Source of the DNA: Ascaris suum | Lineage: Eukaryota; Nematoda; Chromadorea; Rhabditida; Ascarididae | Direction of reading: 5' to 3' | NCBI GenBank assembly: GCA_013433145.1 | Contig: CM024171.1 | Location: 7,564,065 to 7,628,064, forward strand | Length of the DNA stretch: 64,000 bases | In this document: one piece after another, positions 13,301 to 26,300 of the stretch | Numbering within the stretch: the stretch's first letter is position 1 | Layout of the letters: each line of letters starts with the position of its first letter | Notes under the pieces: generated by a model | Told to the model about the DNA's origin: nothing | What the model saw: the letters and a program-made list of their open reading frames with translations, nothing else | Database searches by the model: none | Made by a program: the position numbers and the translations under genes

Positions 13301-16300
13301 CCTTCGGAATGCATCAATTTTTAAGGGTCAAAGGAATTTATGGATGAGCAGAAATCGAAGGAAGCATCGAAGGCAAGCGCCGAATCGATCATCGGTCAGT
13401 TCGGTGTAGGTTTCTATTCTGCGTTTATGGTCGCCAACAGTGTAACTGTATCGACTCGCAAGGAAGGCAGCAATGTGGGCTATATTTGGCGATGGAATGG
13501 GTAGGTCTTGTTTCAGTAATAAGCTCAATTATTGTTGTTGCGATGAGTGTGCACTGTTTTACAACACCTACCTTACGAGCTATATGATAGCTAAAATTTT
13601 CGGAGGGAATGTACGTCGGAAAAATCTTCGGAGCATATCTTTGTTGGAGAGGGGCTTATTGGCTATGCTTTGTGTGGATTTCTTGGGAAAATATGCTATA
13701 TGTAAATCTTCATTACCTATGAATGGGAATGTTTCCATTGTTGTTATTACTGCTAACACTACCAGACAGATTGAGTGCAAAGCATCCGATTTGCTTCATC
13801 GTCGTTAATGGAAGCGCATTTTGTTGAGAAGATTAGCTTACAGTGCCGATGAATATTCGATTGAGGAAACAGATGCACTGAATATTGGAACCAAAGTGGA
13901 GATCGAATTGAAGCCTGGAGATGCATCTGAGTTCGCGAAGCCACAACGTGTCATCGACGTGATCAACAAGGTTGTTTTTTGCACCATTCTAATCGTTCTT
14001 ATGATGTTTACGATGGTGGAGGAAACAGAGAAAAGGGAGGGGTGGGGGATCACGGAAGATCCAGAATCGCCGTCACGTTTCTGAGTTGCACTTACTTCAC
14101 ACTAATCGTAAGTGGCACTGTTTTGCAAAAAAAAATTAAAGGTTGCAGTATGATAATTCGGTTTCTTTGTTAGGCTCATATCAGATCTGCAGAGGGCTCT
14201 TGAAGTACTCTATCAGCGTTTAATGTTGCATGGCCGTTGATGTTCTTGTGTTGTTTTACGAGCTATGAGAGGAGGAATGAAGACTACATGGCCGAGTGAT
14301 TAGCTATTTGAATGGGGTGGTTTGGTCGCTTTTGTATGTGCAGATGCAAGGCCTCTCTTCCCTCCTTTATCTTCGTATTCGACTCCGTTCTCTATAGTTT
14401 TCCAGTCAAAGCAAAACCGAGAGCAGTGTTTTTCTATCGCGATTTGATGAGTTTTTCATATGCTAAGCAGAACACTGAACGAGGCAGTCTTGTGGTGCGA
14501 ATTAGTCAAACAAGTGTTTGATATGATGTCTTCAACGACAGTGTTCTTTCACTCTCCTATGTTTCCAGTCACACTTTAAGATGGCGTCATAGAAAGGGAA
14601 AGATAAAAAAGAAAACGGTTCTGGCTATTTTTTGGCCGGTCTTAGTCGGCGATGTTTCTGAACTAGTCTCCGACCTTTTGAAACTGTCGTTGGAAAGTTT
14701 TCTTTAAGTTTTCATGTTGGACTTCCTTTAATGTGAAGGGTTGCAGTATTCATATTTCATCACGCTGCCGATAACTGTGAACGGTGAACGAGTGAATACG
14801 CTGAATGCGATTTGGACGATGAACCCGAATGAGGTGACGAGTGAGATGCACGAAACATTCTTCAGGCAACTCGCGAAAACACATCTCCCCCATCTAATCA
14901 CAGATCGACCACAGTACACTATACATTATAAGGTGAGACGGTGTTCATTGTTGAAGCGGTTTATTAAAGGGAAGTGAGTATTGAGAGACGAGGAGCAAGC
15001 ATTTATCTTCATTCACTTTTTCATATATTTTTTGTGTTTCAAAGAATGCGACGTTTACTTTATGACCTTTTACATTGACAGCCTCTTGTGTGAGATGATC
15101 ACTAGTGAAATTATTCAGTCTGAATGGTACCAATCTCGCTTTGAATATTTGTTGAGATATAATGAGTGTTGTGTGCTATATATATAACTGTAGCAGCAAC
15201 AAGCAACCGCTTCTAGGAGGAATAATGGGAAGTGATGAGGAGAGCTCGGTCGCGCGTGGAAGGTGTGAGCGATGATTGAGACAAACTCCAAAGCGATGGT
15301 GTTCATGATCAATGGTGTTGTTACATGAGCTTTGAAACGATATTTTTGTTTAACCTTCATATGGGCTACGTTAGATCTTTTTTGCTTTTTGATAACGGAA
15401 GCAGTTGAGGAGTAAGTGGAAAAACGGGATGACGGAATGATGCCATAAGTCGTGATGGTGCAAGAATCTCACCGCCTTCCTATTTTGAATGGAACCAGAT
15501 GCATTCATAATTCAGACAGATGCGCCAATCAACGTGCGTTCTTTATTATATGTGCCGTCGCATAACGTTTCAACGTTGGAGTTCGCAAGTGGGACTGAAG
15601 ACTCGGGTGTGTCGTTGTATGCGAGGAGAGTACTGATTAAGGTATCACTTGTTGCTTTTTTATTTGCATTATTCATGTATACGTCGTTTATTGTTGAGCA
15701 CAGTTATCCGTCTGGAAGGGAATACGATCGGTCAACTGAGCGAAGACTGAAGAGCTGTAGATTTAGCTGAAAGGAGTTGAGGTAGGGTTTCAGTGTTTGT
15801 GCGAGTACGTTTTATTGGTGGTAGTTATTGAGAGTTAGATCAATAGTAAACGGGTTTTTGGTAAGGAAAGGGAGCAAAATGAGGAAAGCAGCAGGGAAAA
15901 CGCCACGACAAAATTCTGCCCATATTTTGAAGTTTGTGTCATGGCGACTCTGCCTTCATCTTCTATCAGTTTCATTCACAGATGTTTTTAAATGCTTTGA
16001 TCATATTGTGCTTTGATTTGAATCTTTTAGGCGAACGCAAAGCAGCTGCTTCCACGTTATTTGCGATTTCTGGTCGGTGTTGTTGACTCAGAGGATATCC
16101 CTCTGAATTTGAGCAGAGAAATGCTGCAGATGGATGCGGTGCTTGTGTAAGCGTTCTCGACTTTGACCTTGTTTACTCTTAACATAGATACACTTGAAGC
16201 TTCTTACTCTTTCTCATAAGGATGAGTGTAGACTGCGATGAACGGTGGGGAATCGGGAAGGCGGAAGGAGGAGAGGAAAGGGTAAGCGGAGTCATCAGAG

Positions 16301-19300
16301 TGTTGCAAGCCCCTTCCTTTAATGGCTGAGGAAGCTTTTGAGGTTTTATTCAATTTTATAATGTGCCATTCCATCTTCGATATCTTTAAGCAGAGTGGGG
16401 CAGAGTGAGTTCGTCGAGTTTTTCTTTTGCAGATTTACATGTATTGTTAGTTGATTCTGACGACATAATTGCATCTGCTTTGAAGTTTTACTTGAAATGA
16501 GGTGTCGAATTCGAGGTTGTCATTCGTCGTTCACATCGTGTGTCTTTTTCGGGAATTGTTTGCCTTACCAACAACCAGCTAGGATAACATGCTCTTTCAC
16601 GAGTGATGTATTGCCCTTTTGTTTTCAGCTTTTTCCTCTTTCCCCGGTTAAATAAGCTTTTAGCCTTCATTTTGTTTCGTTACGGGTAGGTACCAGGTGG
16701 GTTTAATTCAGCAACTCACATCTGTCGATTTTCAGCAAATTGCGACGCGTGTTAACCGATAAAGTTGTTTCGTTTTTCCTAACGCAGATGAAGAAGGATC
16801 GGATAAAATATGGCGAATTCTACAAGGGTTATTCGCTCTTCTTCAAGGAAGGACTCTGTATTGAGCAGGATCAGGGCGTAAAGGTTGGTGCCTTAGCGAG
16901 CTTTTTCTATAGAAAGCAGTTTCTCACCTAATATCATTTGCAAGTCATGAAACCCTTTTGTGGGTTCCAAAACGTTCGAGTTTCTCAATTTTTTCGAATG
17001 GCTTATGATTGCACAAGTTCTTTCAGAAGATTTGCAATAAGGAAAAAAGACTTTCAAGCCGCTTGAAGGGGATTCGAGCCAGGGACGTATACGTAATGTA
17101 TATGCAAGTAGTATCTGATAGGAAAGCTAGGAAAGATATAAGAGGTGAAGAGGTGCCACATCGAAGCGCTTTACCGCCAAATGGGGATGCTCAGTCGGGT
17201 AAGTGAGTATATTGGAGGAGAAGGGAGGTTTCTAATAGTTCCTGTTTTTTGTGGGTGGACGTATAATCGAGGTTTTATGGCAGTTACTGATAAAACCATG
17301 AGTCCTGTTTTAGCCATAAAGCTAGCTGTTGGAATTTGTGTGGCGACATCGTGGAATAAGTACTGCATAGGAAAATCGCCGCATTAATTCTCCATGGATT
17401 TCTAATCTTTTGAGTGTTTTGAAGACAGACCGTTGTATCCATTACTTTTATAAGCAGTTCTCTGCAGGAAACGAAGCGGGAGGGCGTTCTCGATTGGTCT
17501 GAATTTCAGGAACAGATCGCATCATTGCTGTTATTCGAGTCGTCCAGTCTGAAACCAGGAGTAAAGACGAGTCTCAGCGAGTATGTTGATCGTATGCAAG
17601 AGGGTCAGAACGAAATCTACTATCTGTTTGCACCAAAGTAAGCAAGTTGTGCCCGTTTAAGGGGAGGGGGAGTATGGAGATGAGCGAGAAGTGTTCTTTC
17701 ATCAGTGCTTAATATTTTTTCCTATTGCATTCATTTTCGAAGTTTCTTTCAATTGTGAATTTAGAAAATTTCAGTGTCATTTGTTCTTTGCCATGTTGTT
17801 TTCACAATTAACGAACATCAATAGATTTCTCATTATTGTGACTGATTTTACATGTAAGCTAGTTCCGGGATTTTGCTGGCTATCGCTTAAGGTTGCTTGC
17901 TATGATGTGATTCGGAGAGGCGTTATGAGAGGGAGCAGCGAGGGAGAGGTATTCGAGGCTCAGGTAGAACAGATGAAGTTCTCGTCTTTCTCCTCGAGTT
18001 TTCGTGTGCTGGATGCGGCGGAAATGGTTTTTATATATTGCAGTCGGCAATTAGCGGAGCATTCGCCTTATTTCGAAATGTTCAAATCACAGAATCGCGA
18101 AGTATTGTTTGCGTACGAGGCAGCTGACGAGACAGTATTCCTATCGTTGCCACAATATCGCATGAAACAACTGAAATCTGTTGATAATTGGGCAAAGACC
18201 GAAGGCACTAATGAACAATCCACTGAAAGTATGCATTTTCACTTGTTATGAGCCATTCACTTCGAATAGGTCCTAGATTCGATCAGGTTGGGAGGTTAAG
18301 AGTTGAATTCATGTTACATCTATTACAGCGGTCGGTCCCATCAAGCAATCCTTTTCTCATTCTTGCTGTCCTCCCCTCTTTTTAGTCGTTTGTTGTAACT
18401 CTTCGACTCTTTAATCAGCAGATATCCCCATTCCGACATTTGTTTTCGCGAGTGGCCACTTTTTTCTACCTATGCTTCCTTTCATAGCAATTAATTTTTT
18501 ATTCCCTGAGATGGTTAGCTTCGTCGAGACTTGAAAGATGTCCTTGCATCTTTGGAAGGCTTCTCGTGTACTAAGCTTTGTCTTATCTGGTAATCTTTCT
18601 CCTTTGCCACAGCAGTCAGCCTTTCTAAGTAGACGAATTCTTGAGTTTATTTCAGTTCTTCTCCATTAGTTGTTATCGGTTCATCCCCACTAATCCTGTG
18701 CAAAATTAGTTCAGCTGTATCGGGATTGATCTTTGAACCGATTTCGTTCCGTTCCTGCTAGAGCTCATCGGTCGTCGTTCCGATCTGCATAATTTATGCG
18801 GCAAAGGCACAGTGTCGCCTACAAAGCTCAACTTCGGCAGTTACTTTCTGTCCTAATGAGTCGCTTGAATACAGTTTGCAAATGTGGATACATAACTTCG
18901 AGGGATGAAGAGTCGTCCTGCTTCTTTCATTTTTCCTCTTGAATGCCGTCCTGCATCCTTATGAATCTACTTTTGTTCACCCTTTCTCGTAGTTGGCTCT
19001 GAGCGAATATCTTATCTACGAGGTTATTAAAGCGCTCTGAAGTGACCACTCAACTGCGGTGTTTGAGCCGACCGCGATCACGCCCGCTTAGAAATGATGA
19101 AAGGTCTTCTAGATACAGAAATAATAGAAGGCTAGAGACTATTACTAATATTATAAACTGGAAAGCTATGGAAGAGCGAAGAAATATTATTGCAGATTGG
19201 GGAAAGTAATGCAGTTTCTATAGAGGGAAAATAATTTCAAAAATCGGGGAAGTCTTTAGAATAAAAGAAAGATACAATCAATGAAAACAATTGCGAGTGA

Positions 19301-21572
19301 GAAAGGCAGCGAAAAGTGATGGAAATTGTGACGGACAAAGAAATCACACTGAATCGTTCGCAGCAGTTTTGTTTTTACTGTTTGAATGTGTTGCTGAGTG
19401 ATGGCGTCTCATTATTTTATATGTGCGCATCGTTGTCTTTGTCCAACAAGTTGTTCTTCTCTTACATCGACCAAGAAGATCACATTATTCTTCATGATCA
19501 AGTCATGGTTATGTTGTACGTTTGTTGAAGCATAGAGGGGAGGCGAGGAGGAGGTGAAGGTCAGTATGGTGGAATGATTTTTGTTTATGGATGAGCTAAT
19601 GGTCGGCTTTATTCTAGCGACAACTATACGCGACGCTGATAAAAAGGATCTTCTTGATTGGATGAAGACCACCCTTGGCAGTGTTAAAGTGTATGAAATA
19701 AAGGTATTCGTTGTTTGTTCTCTTCATCACTCTAGTGTGCACTCAAAAACGGGTTGAGAGGGGAATTGGGGGCTTTTTTTTGCGATAGAGTTTATTTTTT
19801 CAGTGATGCAATTGCATATGATTTTCTTTCAGCTTTTGTTTTCTTTTTTTCGGCTCTGCATTTCCTTTCGTCAAATACTGCATCTCATACAGCTGAAAGC
19901 TCGATAATAGTTTCACTGAAAATTAACTTGCATGCAATAGAGCCTCTGGGGAGGGAGGAGGTAGAAAGACATTTGTCCGCAGTGCGCTGTTTGCGGTCTT
20001 TAAATCTATGACGTTTCGAGCGATAATTAGAAATTCTGAGGTGGATCCTGTCCATCTGATTCCGATATCATTTCAGATGAATTCTTTCGGAACTTGGTCG
20101 AAGGATTTTCTGAGCATAAATTACTTTCCTCATTGTTTGTGCCCCATCCGAGATGGGATAACCTTGGAAAGTATTCTTGCAAATGCATCGTAAGGAAGTA
20201 TGGTGTTTGGGTGGTGTTTGGACTGCAGCTATCAAGCTTCTGCTGTTCCATGAATTCATTAGGATGTACATCATCAGCCGCTGGAAATGGTCTTCACGAG
20301 GGAAATTATTTTATGTTGTTGCAACTGAGCGTAATATTGCTTGTACAAGCAAATATTGTTAGGTCGTTTCATTATTCTTTGAAGTTTCTGGCGCTAATTT
20401 AGCTACTGTCGCTTTTAGTTATAGTTGATAATGATACGACCCTGCCGTCTCGCTTTTTTCTGTTATTGAAAGGTTGGATGCGTTCTGATTTCAGTCGACG
20501 AACAGAATCAGTGATCATCCGTGCATGATAACGGTTCGCACCGAGATGGGCATGGCGAGGCATCTACTGCGCATCGGACAAATCAAAGATATGGAGCATC
20601 TCGTTTTCCTGCAGCCAACATTGCACGTCAACCTCAATCATCCGGTGATCTCAGCACTAGTAAAACTGCACAAATCCGATCCAAAACTCGCCCAGATGGT
20701 CGTCGAACAGGTTTCTCTGGCTATATTTCCTACAGTCTCCTTTTGTTGCAAGAACCCACCGAAAGGTTTCACGTTTTGGTGCGAGAGTACCTCCTTGATT
20801 ACTCCTCAATCTGCTCTCCTTTTAAAATATCAGTCATTTTCCGAAATGCCACAATTATCTTTTTTCGTATATAACTGTTCGGTGAATTGTCTTCCACTGT
20901 ATAAATTCATAATTAGCAGAAGGGAAGCGTGGGTGGTTAAAAACAGCTCTATGAACGTTGGTGAATCTTATTCGTGAAGTTAACTCATGCTTGTGCGTCG
21001 CTTGTATGTTGAACGTCAACGCTTGGAATGAGGCCGCATAAGGTGAGGTGAGTTATTCCATTACTTATTCAATGTGTTTCAGCTTTCGCAGCTTGCCATG
21101 CAAGCTTATTCTAGCGTTTTTTCGTAGCTCTTTGTGGAGGAAGACATTCTGCATCGTTATTCAAAGTGACAGTCATCGGACACTCTATTGCTCGGCGATG
21201 TTGCGTTTCAGCCGAGAGGATTACTCAGAGAAGCGCTTTTTGACATGTGAACTGTTGAAGTGACTATAAACATATCTGTTGAACAGCGTTTTAAGTTTCC
21301 CAAGTTTTCTTTTGTACGTCGGAGTTGTGAGCTCTCCAGCTCTATGCAGCTGTCTTATCGCACTTCACAGCTGATGTGATTCTGTCCAGGAAAGGTCGCT
21401 GCCTTCATTAGAGCTTTTCGTGTTAAGCAACAGGTGTTTATATTTGCAGATTTACGATAACGCATTGGTGACAAGTGGTTTAATGAAAGACTCGAGTCAG
21501 ATGATCGAGAGGATCAATCGTCTATTGAGTGAATTGTTGAAGCCAGCCAAGTCGGCTATCCTAACCCCGTGA
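10320..21572 (+). CDS. trap-1: TRAP1, mitochondrial Hsp90 chaperone
   Basis: ATP-driven Hsp90-family chaperone of the mitochondrial matrix. Exons are 10320-10538, 12293-12500, 13326-13500, 13844-13970, 14747-14932, 15516-15641, 16031-16146, 16736-16883, 17468-17637, 18044-18228, 19618-19703, 20495-20710 and 21450-21572 (TGA). All phases agree and give about 694 aa (human TRAP1 is 704). Residues 1-50 are Arg/Ser/Ala-rich with no acidic residue, a clear mitochondrial presequence. The GHKL ATPase domain shows [13 protein letters not shown] (Glu78, Asn82), DNGIGM (Asp122) and GVGFYSAF (169-176). The middle domain shows [12 protein letters not shown] with its conserved Arg, and [14 protein letters not shown] follows. 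The C-terminal dimer domain ends [10 protein letters not shown] and [11 protein letters not shown]. The start fits the presequence and an acceptor 6 bp upstream. Intron 1 ends in an unusual GAG, and intron 10 holds an RTE fragment. From memory, the C. elegans orthologue is R151.7. Confidence 0.96.
18480..19030 (-). mobile_element. Decayed RTE-like LINE fragment in TRAP1 intron 10
   Basis: The minus strand of this intron translates piecewise, with frameshifts and stops, into the second half of a non-LTR reverse transcriptase. Around 18830-18790 there is a degraded catalytic box reading FVGD instead of FADD. From about 18755 to 18640 it reads IGSKINPD, then [13 protein letters not shown] and NGEELK, a stop, and QEFVYL, the typical RTE/Bov-B order. 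Around 18590-18530 it reads [10 protein letters not shown], like the post-RT region. It is antisense to the host gene, has no intact ORF and is surely dead. The ends are approximate because no target-site duplication was seen. Confidence 0.75.
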
Positions 21573-23271
21573 TGATATGGATGTTGAGTTGTTGATGCCG
21601 TTGTTAGTTGTTCTGCGACTTATGCATTTCCAAATACAATAATCGTTCAGATATATGTCTAAATAGCTTCGGTCATATTAAGAACAAGTTTTGCTTAAAA
21701 TTCTCATAGGATACGGCGAGGAGGCTGCCATCGGTTTTTGTCGTCGTGAAGGCATGGCTCTTAGTTGTATTTGCAGAACTCGGTGGAGTAGTTCCATTCT
21801 CAAAATGGTGTACTTTAGCACCAAAGTTTGATATCTGTAGCAGTTCTCTATCGGCTTTATTCACTGTTCACCTGAAATGCGCATTTGGCAGTGCTGTTGT
21901 TGTTTCTGAATTATTAGTAAACGTTTAATATGTGATCGGTGGTTATACCATTCGCGTTTCCATCGCAACTTCACAATCTATCAGTGAATTCGATGTTGAA
22001 TGGCGTTTAATGGTGTCGCTGTTCATCCGAAGTTAGCCGTTCTACTTCCTGCACTGCTAACTATTGCAGTTGCAATTTTCGCATATTTTTGCAAATATAC
22101 ATCAGTAAGGCGCATCGTGGTGGAGTCATATCTGCCCGTGTGCGTTGTCTTCTTTCCGGCATTGTCACTTCAGCTTCAGGAACCACTCTAACTTGAATTA
22201 TGGAATTTGACAAGTATGCTTTATATCACAGGATAAATCACCTGAAACGTCTCTCAGTTTAATTCATTAACTTTACGCGTAAGTCCAAAAACTTCAGCAT
22301 TTAAGGCCGTGGGATTGCAGGTAGCAGATGTGCTTGGTGGACAGTTGTTCTTTGTGGAAAGTTTGCGGAGCGGTCGCATCAGCTAATATCTATGCCTTAG
22401 TGTCAGTGTTTCACTATACGCTGGTGATTTGTTAAATTGGATGGCGTATATCGTGCCACTTCTCTGGTGCCTTTTCCACTCGCTGTGAACAGGAACAGTT
22501 ATTGAGCGAATAAAGAAGAGTAGAAAATTAAGGAATTGGAAGGTGTAAATATTTGAGTTAACTGAGTTTTCTAGTAACGAGAAAAATCGTAATGGATTGT
22601 TGGTTAATGATGGAGATCTGTGCCAATTTCGCGTTTATCATTCACTATAAATCGGGGATGCACTCCATATTCTTTCCGAGGTATTGTGTGGGTCCAGAAA
22701 ACCACCCACAAAAGTGATCTTCAATTAGACCACTTACTCGAATTTAGGAGGTAACAGAAACCAGTCTAGATATACCCTTCTTTCCTTATAGGAACCCAAG
22801 AATTGATTCGTCCCCATATCGGAAACGTTCTGTTCTAAGTTGTGTTTTGGCAGATTTTCCACGGTGAAAGTTGACTTAGCAAGGTTGACATTTTTCTCAC
22901 TAAGACATTCTTGGAAGATGGTAGAGGACAGTATATGAAAATACTGTTCTGCTATTAAGGGGCACTAAACATGGCTCGAGGTTAATGATTAAAATATAAA
23001 GATTTTGATGGTTATGGTTTCTTTGTGCTCATATGTCAGTGTAGTTGAAGGTGACGGAGATGATCCGCTTTGTTTTATTGGTTGACGATATGACCCGGTC
23101 TGAGGTTTGAACGAGGGTTGGGGAGCGGAGGAAACGGGCAGGAATGAAGGATATGTCACAGAACGGTTTTACTTATTTCCTTCGGTTTCAGGCAGTGTTG
23201 TATTGTTTTCGCGTAAGTGTTATAAGTTGTTGGAAGGAAGTGTGGTTGTGTAGTGAATGGCAAACGTTGTA
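21573..23271 (+). other. TRAP1 3' UTR and TRAP1-Derlin spacer
   Basis: I see no exon in these 1.7 kb on either strand. The first AATAAA after the TRAP1 stop is at 22509-22514, about 940 bp downstream, so the real poly(A) signal may be a variant closer in. The spacer is longer than the 100-400 bp typical of C. elegans operons but similar to spacings reported for operons in parasitic nematodes. Confidence 0.5.
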
Positions 23272-23317
23272 ATTGTTGCAGGCTCTGGTAAGGTGGTGTA
23301 AAACGAGTGCTGTCAAG
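23272..23317 (+). promoter_or_regulatory. Trans-splice acceptor candidate before Derlin
   Basis: TTGTTGCAG ends at 23280, 37 bases before the Derlin ATG, with no upstream coding exon and no ATG between. This fits spliced-leader addition to a downstream gene of an operon, or a 5' UTR intron. The 5' end of the mRNA would show which. Confidence 0.55.
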
Positions 23318-26300
23318 ATGCAGGCACTACTACAGGCATACGAGGATATGCCTCCGATCACGAGGGCCTACACCACCGCGTGTGTGCTCACAACTCTTGC
23401 TGTGGTTCGTTTTCTAAGTCGCATTTCGGGCTGTTTCTCAACGATAATTGAGACCGAAGTATGCCTCAGCAAACATGGCCACTTTTAAATAGAGTGGTAG
23501 CTAACCGTAATTGTTGCGATTCGGATATTTCGCGAGATCCGGGAAGGGGTAAATCGGTGAGCGATTAATGATGGGTGCAAGGAGAGGGATATGACAAGTT
23601 ACAAAAATAAGTGAAGGAAGCAGAAAGGGGAGGGACGGTGCTGCCTAGAGAGAAGTTGAGGCGGAGGTATTGTCTTTTGATGTGATCACTTGCGAACACA
23701 TAAGGAGAAGACCCGTCATCACTGTGTGTCATGCATTCCCGCTTCTTGCTCTTCGTCTCACATCACTTAGAGATTTTTCCAATGGTGAAGATTTCGTAAA
23801 CGAAAATTTTCCCCAAGTTGGGAAGGTGTAGTGTGGAGAAGGAATGGGGGCGGGGAGGTGATAATAATTCAGAGGGTTTTGTCGCGTCACAACGCATAGT
23901 TCTTAGCATCGTTGCTTTATTACAACGTGTTAGTGCAACAAATAGCTAGTTAAAGCTAATATGCGTTCCATTTTACCGAATAGAAATGTGCCTTTTCTTG
24001 AAAAAGCTAACAAAGATACATTTTCTTCGTGTTTCGATTCTGATTGGAAGATTTAAACGGCGGGTGGTGTCAGTGCGTTGAATTAATATATTTACTTTAT
24101 AAGGTAAGTATTTTCGGGTGAATAATGAATAATATTTTCAGCAACTCGATTTTGTGACACCATTTCATCTTTATTTCAATTGGAATTTAATTCTTAATGA
24201 GTATCAGGTAAGGTGTTCTCGTTTTACCTGTTCATCGGTTGAGGCGTTTTTTAGATGCTACCTTGCCCACTGCCTTAATGTTGGAAAAAGGGATTTGCAG
24301 TATCGGTTTTAATGGATTTACTTCATGGCACAACCTTGATGTTGAGAGTTGTCGCCGCATTGTTCCCTTGTCACTCATTACGTGCAATGAATTCTGGCCA
24401 GTACGGGTGGAGGTAGAATAAATAGGTAAAAACATCACTGATATAGTATTTCCTTGAGTTTACTTCAGTTATCTTACGTCGTGTTATTCTTGCATCTGTG
24501 GGCTCTTTGAAGTATTTATTGAATCTGCTGTTACATTTTTTGCTTTTCGTTATTTTCATATTGCCCGCGTTTAATTGAACTTTGAAGCATTCTTCGGTAT
24601 TTCGTACGCACAACTATTCCGTTCTTAATGTTGCTGTAATATAAGAGCCCAGTTAGAGAGATAAATTGGCATTTGACAACGGAGCCACTCTCGAATCTTA
24701 TCAAATTTATAGCAGCAGGATAGGATTGCTTCGAAGCGATTGTTTGCAATGTTTGCTCGGGAATTCCCGGAGAAGTGCTGAATTTGGAACGACATTAAAG
24801 CAGTGACGGGCGATAGGCCAAGATTCATTGCTTGCACTACTCATTCTGCTTAAACCTGCCGAGGTGGTTGAGCTATGCCCACATGACATGCGAACATAAA
24901 TGCATGGAATTTATCCATCATTTAAAAGGAAGCTTTGGTGAGTGGAGAGTGAATGGGAGGAAGATCGAAAGGGTGGTGGATGCGGAGGTCTCGTTTGAGG
25001 GATGGAGCAGAGGAGGAGTGGCTAAGTCATGAATTAGGTGTCTAGGAAGGTTTTGAACATTGCAGAAGCGTTGTATCGAACAAGCCGTAGTGCGATGCAG
25101 GATGGCTCCATCTTTGCCCTCAGTAGAAGCTACTCATTTTCAGCTGGAAGCTAACCTTTACATAAAAGCTTTTTACCTCTTTTTCTTCAATATGAGGCCG
25201 TGGTTAGTTTGAAGGGGACGTGGAATAAAACTGCATTATTGCGTGGCTCCAGGGGTATAAAATTTGCTGTTGTTTATGCAAACATATTTTTCGAGTATCA
25301 GGTCTTTCTCAAAGCGGCTCCTTCGTGCTTGGAGGAGGGACATCACTTCCTACAGAGCACTTTTTTATACAACACCTCATAGTCGAAGATATTCCTTCTA
25401 TTTGCTTGTTGCTGCTGGCTGAAAGAAGGAAGGGAGCATTACAGGTATGGCGTCTGTTGACGTCATTTTGTTTCTTTGGTGCGTTTGGATTCAGTTTCCT
25501 CTTCAACATGATCTTCACATATCGCTATTGTATGATGCTCGAAGAGGGTTCGTTTCGTGGTCGACGTGCCGATTTCGCGTTTATGTTCATCTATGGTGCC
25601 ATCTTCATGGTAAAGTGTTTCTTTAAGGATTGCGCCAGGGCGTTCTCCTTTCCAATTTACGTTGTTAAATGGCGATAGCATTGTTGAAAAAGGTAGCAAG
25701 GACGTTGCTAAGCTATTGCTAAATAACAACAAAAATTCAGGTATCGTCACATTTGTGGGTGGTAGGATTTAATGGCCTCATCAGTTGTAAAACTCGAGCG
25801 AGATTTTTTCAAGCATTGAATTTCTTGTCAAATGAAAATGAATTAATCTTACCCTTGTTAATAAAATTTGCTTTTTCCCTTTTGTGACCTCAGTTGGTGT
25901 CCCGCGAAGAGTTGTTGGGTGTGTGATTTGTATCGTACAGAATCGACGATTTATCGAGTATGGGCAGAATACAGTAAAAAATTCTGTGGGTGCTGCAGCC
26001 ATCATTCTTAGGTATTAATATCTGCGAATGCATTAATGCATTCATCGCCACTAATACCCGTATTTACTGCAGGTGGACGGCAACTTCATCATCTCCTTGA
26101 AAACATAAAAGAAGTGAAGGATGAGCACTCCTTTATTTTAGCCTTCACGGGAGCATCGCCTAATTTTATACAAGAGTGCGTTGCCCAAGTGGTAATGGTA
26201 CTTTGGAGCGCGGAATTCATAGAGGGCAAAAATGGGAGTGAATGAGTTCCAAACTTTTAAAGTGTTGTGGTGAGATTTTTTAGATCGTTTGCGGTACTTT

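Noticed and set aside
17055..17090. GGGATTCGAGCC resembling a tRNA T-loop
   Set aside because: No A box, acceptor stem or anticodon arm could be folded around it on either strand.
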